A stretch of 8,015 nucleotides of DNA. It comes from Brevundimonas sp. Lineage in GTDB: Bacteria; Pseudomonadota; Alphaproteobacteria; Caulobacterales; Caulobacteraceae. Below are positions 6,050 to 8,015 of the stretch, in pieces. The notes under the pieces were generated by a model. It did no database searches. It saw nothing but the letters and a program-made list of their open reading frames with translations, and was not told the DNA's origin. Position 1 is the stretch's first letter, and the number at the start of each line of letters is the position of its first letter. The position numbers and the translations under genes are program-made. The DNA lies in NCBI GenBank assembly GCA_015234495.1, contig JADGMZ010000018.1, positions 1 to 8,015 on the forward strand, given 5' to 3'.

Positions 6050-6192
6050 GATGCGATTTGTCCGCCGGATAACGCTGCCGCGGTATGATGTGCGCAGGTC
6101 GGAAAGTCTGCTGGGCCGCGCCGCCGTTCGGGGCGAAGGACGGCGGCTGATCCGGCCCGATCGGCCGCGCGGCGGCCTTCCGGGAGAACATC
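6050..6192 (+). promoter_or_regulatory. probable promoter and structured leader of the head operon
   Basis: This stretch has no gene. TATGAT (6084-6089) is a good -10 hexamer, but the nearest -35-like sequence, TTGTCC (6058-6063), is 20 bp away, and the perfect TTGACA at 6037-6042 has no -10 at a normal distance. An activator-dependent promoter is therefore likelier than a strong constitutive one. GCCGCCGT (6120-6127) pairs perfectly with ACGGCGGC (6140-6147), and several GGCC-rich palindromes follow, so the leader RNA would be folded. GGGAG (6182-6186), 6 nt before the portal ATG, is the ribosome binding site. Confidence 0.4.
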
Positions 6193-7353
6193 ATGTTGAA
6201 CTGGCGACGCCCCTTCGCGGGGCGGCGAAGCGCGGGCGCGCCCGAGGTCAAGGACAGCCGGACCGGGCCGCTGATCGCCCTGACCAGCGCCGGGCGCCCG
6301 CGCTGGACGCCGAGGGACTACGCCAGCCTGGCCGATGAGGGCTTCGCGCGGAATGCGGTGGTCTACCGCTGCGTGCGGATGGTCGCCGAGGCCGCGGCCT
6401 CGACCCCGCTGGCGGTGTTCGTCGACGGGGTGCGTCGGGAGGATCATCCGCTGGCCCGGCTGCTGGCGCAGCCAAATCCCGAGCAGTCGGGGGCGGAATG
6501 GCTGGAGGCGCTGTACGGGGGGTTGCAGACGGCAGGCAACGCCTATGCCGAAGCGGTCGGCGACGATCGGCCGGCGGAGTTGTGGTCGCTACGGCCGGAC
6601 CGGGTGAAGGTGGTCCCCGGGCGGGCCGGCTGGCCATCGGCCTATGAGTATTCGGTCGATGGCCGGTCGTTGCGGATTGGCCGGCAGGCCGACGGCTGGA
6701 TGCCGGTGATGCATCTGAAGCTGTTCCACCCGACCGACGATCACTACGGCCTGTCGCCGCTGGAGGCGGCGGCCGCGGCGATCGACGTGCACAATGCCTC
6801 GGGCGCCTGGAACAAGGCGCTGCTGGACAACGCCGCCCGCCCGAGCGGCGCACTGGTCTATGGCGGCGTCGAGGGCGAGCGGATGACGGAGGCGCAATTC
6901 GAGGCGCTGCGCGCCCAGATCGACGACAGCCACGCCGGTCCCCTGAACGCGGGGCGGCCGATGATCCTCGAAGGCGGCCTGGACTGGAAGCCGATGAGCT
7001 GGACGCCCGCGGACATGGACTTCATCGCCGGCAAGCACGCGGCCGCACGGGAGATCGCCCTGGCCTTCGGGGTCGCCCCGCAGCTGCTGGGGATCCCGGG
7101 GGATGCGACCTATTCGAATTATCGGGAAGCCAACGCCGCCTTCTGGCGCGGCACTGTGGCGCCGCTGGCGCGCAAGGCTGCGGCCGCGCTGACCGGCTGG
7201 CTGGGAAGCCGCTTCCCCGGGACCAGGATCGAGGCGGACCTGGACGCCGTGCCGGCCCTGCAGCCGGAACGGGATGCGCTGTGGGCGCGGCTGGAGGCGG
7301 CCAGCTTCCTGACCGTCGAGGAGCGGCGGCGCATGGCGGGAGTGGGCGCATGA
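6193..7353 (+). CDS. HK97-family portal protein, GTA g3-like
   Basis: A 386-residue portal protein, the dodecameric ring through which DNA enters the capsid. Family features include the N-terminal stretch WTPRDYASLADEGFARNAVVYRCVRMVAEAAA (about 38-69, written here in pieces: WTPRDYASLADEG, FARNAVVYRCV), the LLAQPNPEQSGAEW region (about 90-103), the H-x-K-L-F-H-P-x-D-D-x-Y-G-L-S-P core (about 174-189), and the C-terminal GDATYSNYREANAAFW (about 302-317), typical of HK97-type portals. The length is close to that of RcGTA g3. ATG 6193 is supported by GGGAG with a 6-nt spacer. It is the first gene of the plus-strand cluster and overlaps the next by 4 bp (ATGA). No terminase gene precedes it, although g2 normally does in GTAs and HK97-like phages. 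Base composition matches the host, as expected for a domesticated GTA rather than a recent prophage. Confidence 0.92.
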   Translation: MLNWRRPFAGRRSAGAPEVKDSRTGPLIALTSAGRPRWTPRDYASLADEGFARNAVVYRCVRMVAEAAASTPLAVFVDGVRREDHPLARLLAQPNPEQSGAEWLEALYGGLQTAGNAYAEAVGDDRPAELWSLRPDRVKVVPGRAGWPSAYEYSVDGRSLRIGRQADGWMPVMHLKLFHPTDDHYGLSPLEAAAAAIDVHNASGAWNKALLDNAARPSGALVYGGVEGERMTEAQFEALRAQIDDSHAGPLNAGRPMILEGGLDWKPMSWTPADMDFIAGKHAAAREIALAFGVAPQLLGIPGDATYSNYREANAAFWRGTVAPLARKAAAALTGWLGSRFPGTRIEADLDAVPALQPERDALWARLEAASFLTVEERRRMAGVGA

Positions 7354-7580
7354 CCGGGCCGATGCGAAGAATGCCGGTGGCGGTGATCGTGGCGCTGGCG
7401 CTGCAGTCGGCCGGCGCCCTGGTCTGGGCCGGAGGCGCCGCTGCGCGGATCGCGGTGCTGGAGGGCCGGATCGGCGAGCAGCGGCTGGTGGCCGAGCGGC
7501 TGGCGCGACTGGAGGAGCAGAGCAAGGCCACACGGGCGGCGGTGGAGCGGATCGAGCTGCGGCTGGAGCGGCGGCCGTGA
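7350..7580 (+). CDS. small membrane/coiled-coil protein, GTA g3.5-like
   Basis: A 76-residue protein between portal and protease. An N-terminal basic tip (R6-R7) precedes one hydrophobic segment at about 9-31, followed by a strongly amphipathic, charged helix at about 33-75 (ARIAVLEGRI...ARLEEQSK) that should form a coiled coil. Position, size and shape match g3.5 of the RcGTA-type cluster (RCAP_rcc01685 group), a protein linked to GTA head formation; sequence similarity could not be tested. ATG 7350 overlaps the portal stop (ATGA), with GGGAG at 7338-7342 and a 7-nt spacer. The frame is open further upstream, to an ATG at 7281, but that start would lie deep inside the portal gene. Its own stop overlaps the protease GTG (GTGA). 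The hydrophobic segment could insert in the inner membrane. Confidence 0.75.
   Translation: MTGPMRRMPVAVIVALALQSAGALVWAGGAAARIAVLEGRIGEQRLVAERLARLEEQSKATRAAVERIELRLERRP
7565..7568 (+). promoter_or_regulatory. ribosome binding site deciding the GTG start at 7577
   Basis: GGAG with an 8-nt spacer to the GTG at 7577, inside the end of the g3.5-like gene. It supports the GTG start of the protease, which has no nearby ATG. Confidence 0.5.
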
Positions 7581-8015
7581 ACGGTGGGCTGCCGATCGGG
7601 GGCTATGCGTCGCTGTGGGGCGTGGCGGACCTGAACGGGGACGTGGTCGCCGCGGGCGCATTCGGTTCGAGTCTGGCCGCGGGCGGAGCCGGCGGCGTGC
7701 GCATGCTGCACCAGCACGAGGGCCGCTCGCCGGTCGGGGTGTGGGACGAGGTGCGCGAGGACGACCGCGGCCTGTGGGTGCGCGGCCGGATCATGGACTG
7801 GTCGGCTGAAGGCCGGTTCGCGCAGGCCCTGGCGACGGCGGGTGCGCTGGATGGACTTTCGATCGGCTTCCGCAGCCGACGGGCGCGGCGGGAAGGCCGG
7901 CTGCGCGTGCTGGTCGAGGTCGATCTGTGGGAAGTGTCGCTGGTGACCTTCCCGATGCTGCCGGGCGCCCGGTTCGGGGTCAGGTCAGGGGCTCTGCCGG
8001 CCCGAGAGGCGGGCG
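7577..8015 (+). CDS. HK97-family prohead protease, GTA g4-like, 3' end outside the window
   Basis: 146 codons are visible before the right edge. The protein is a prohead maturation protease that trims capsid and scaffold during head assembly. The sequence shows the family's order of motifs: GYASLWGVADLNGDVVAAGAF at the start (8-28, given in part: GYASLWGVADLNGD), then MLHQHEGRSPVGVW (43-56) with H45/H47, GLSIGF (93-98) with the probable catalytic Ser95, and LWEVSLVTFPMLPGA (117-131) with Glu119. These fit the His/Ser/Glu active-site arrangement of the HK97 protease family. The GTG start is chosen from the GTGA overlap with the preceding stop and GGAG 8 nt upstream. Nearly all of the core domain is present; only the C-terminal part is missing. 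The major capsid gene (g5) would be expected next, to the right. Confidence 0.9.
   Translation, partial: MNGGLPIGGYASLWGVADLNGDVVAAGAFGSSLAAGGAGGVRMLHQHEGRSPVGVWDEVREDDRGLWVRGRIMDWSAEGRFAQALATAGALDGLSIGFRSRRARREGRLRVLVEVDLWEVSLVTFPMLPGARFGVRSGALPAREAG

Overview
The window is very GC-rich, with dense coding, overlapping starts and stops, many GTG/TTG starts and hardly any AT-rich DNA. Its content points to an alphaproteobacterium, most likely of the Caulobacterales (Brevundimonas/Caulobacter-like). Reasons: a gene-transfer-agent (GTA) type head cluster (portal, small membrane coiled-coil protein, prohead protease), a near-consensus CtrA-type site, and GANTC (CcrM-type) sites in regulatory-looking DNA. 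The order is inferred from gene content, not from any database match.

Layout. Bases 1-304 (minus) hold the 5' part of a secreted Pro/Ala-rich protein of unknown function. It starts at TTG and runs off the left edge, where a perfect 11-bp inverted repeat lies inside the reading frame. A TTAA-N7-CTAA box lies upstream of it. Bases 383-2941 (minus) are a tightly coupled three-gene ABC importer operon: lipoprotein substrate-binding protein of the NMT1/THI5-like type, then ATPase, then permease. The genes overlap by 8 and 4 bp. Bases 2942-3545 hold no convincing gene, but contain a run of three adjacent hairpin-forming dyads (3012-3106) and three DnaA-box-like 9-mers (3462-3534). Bases 3546-5387 (minus) encode an Uup-type ABC-F ATPase. 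Divergent from it, 5504-5971 (plus) encodes a small CxxCxxCC cysteine-cluster protein of the YcgN/UPF0260 type.

Bases 5972-6192 are a non-coding control region. It holds a 40-bp dyad (GAGAGAATGTC / GACATTTTCTC) with a GANTC site in its loop, a consensus TATAAT box facing left, and a structured leader. From 6193 to the right edge (plus) lie the HK97-type portal protein, a 76-residue membrane/coiled-coil protein and the start of an HK97-type prohead protease. All three are joined by start/stop overlaps. This matches the g3-g3.5-g4 order of the RcGTA-type head operon, but no terminase gene (g1/g2) precedes the portal.

The importer operon takes up an unidentified small molecule. The ABC-F protein probably acts on the ribosome. 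The head genes would be co-transcribed and translationally coupled to build capsids, and the 5972-6192 region is the best candidate in the window for novel regulation.
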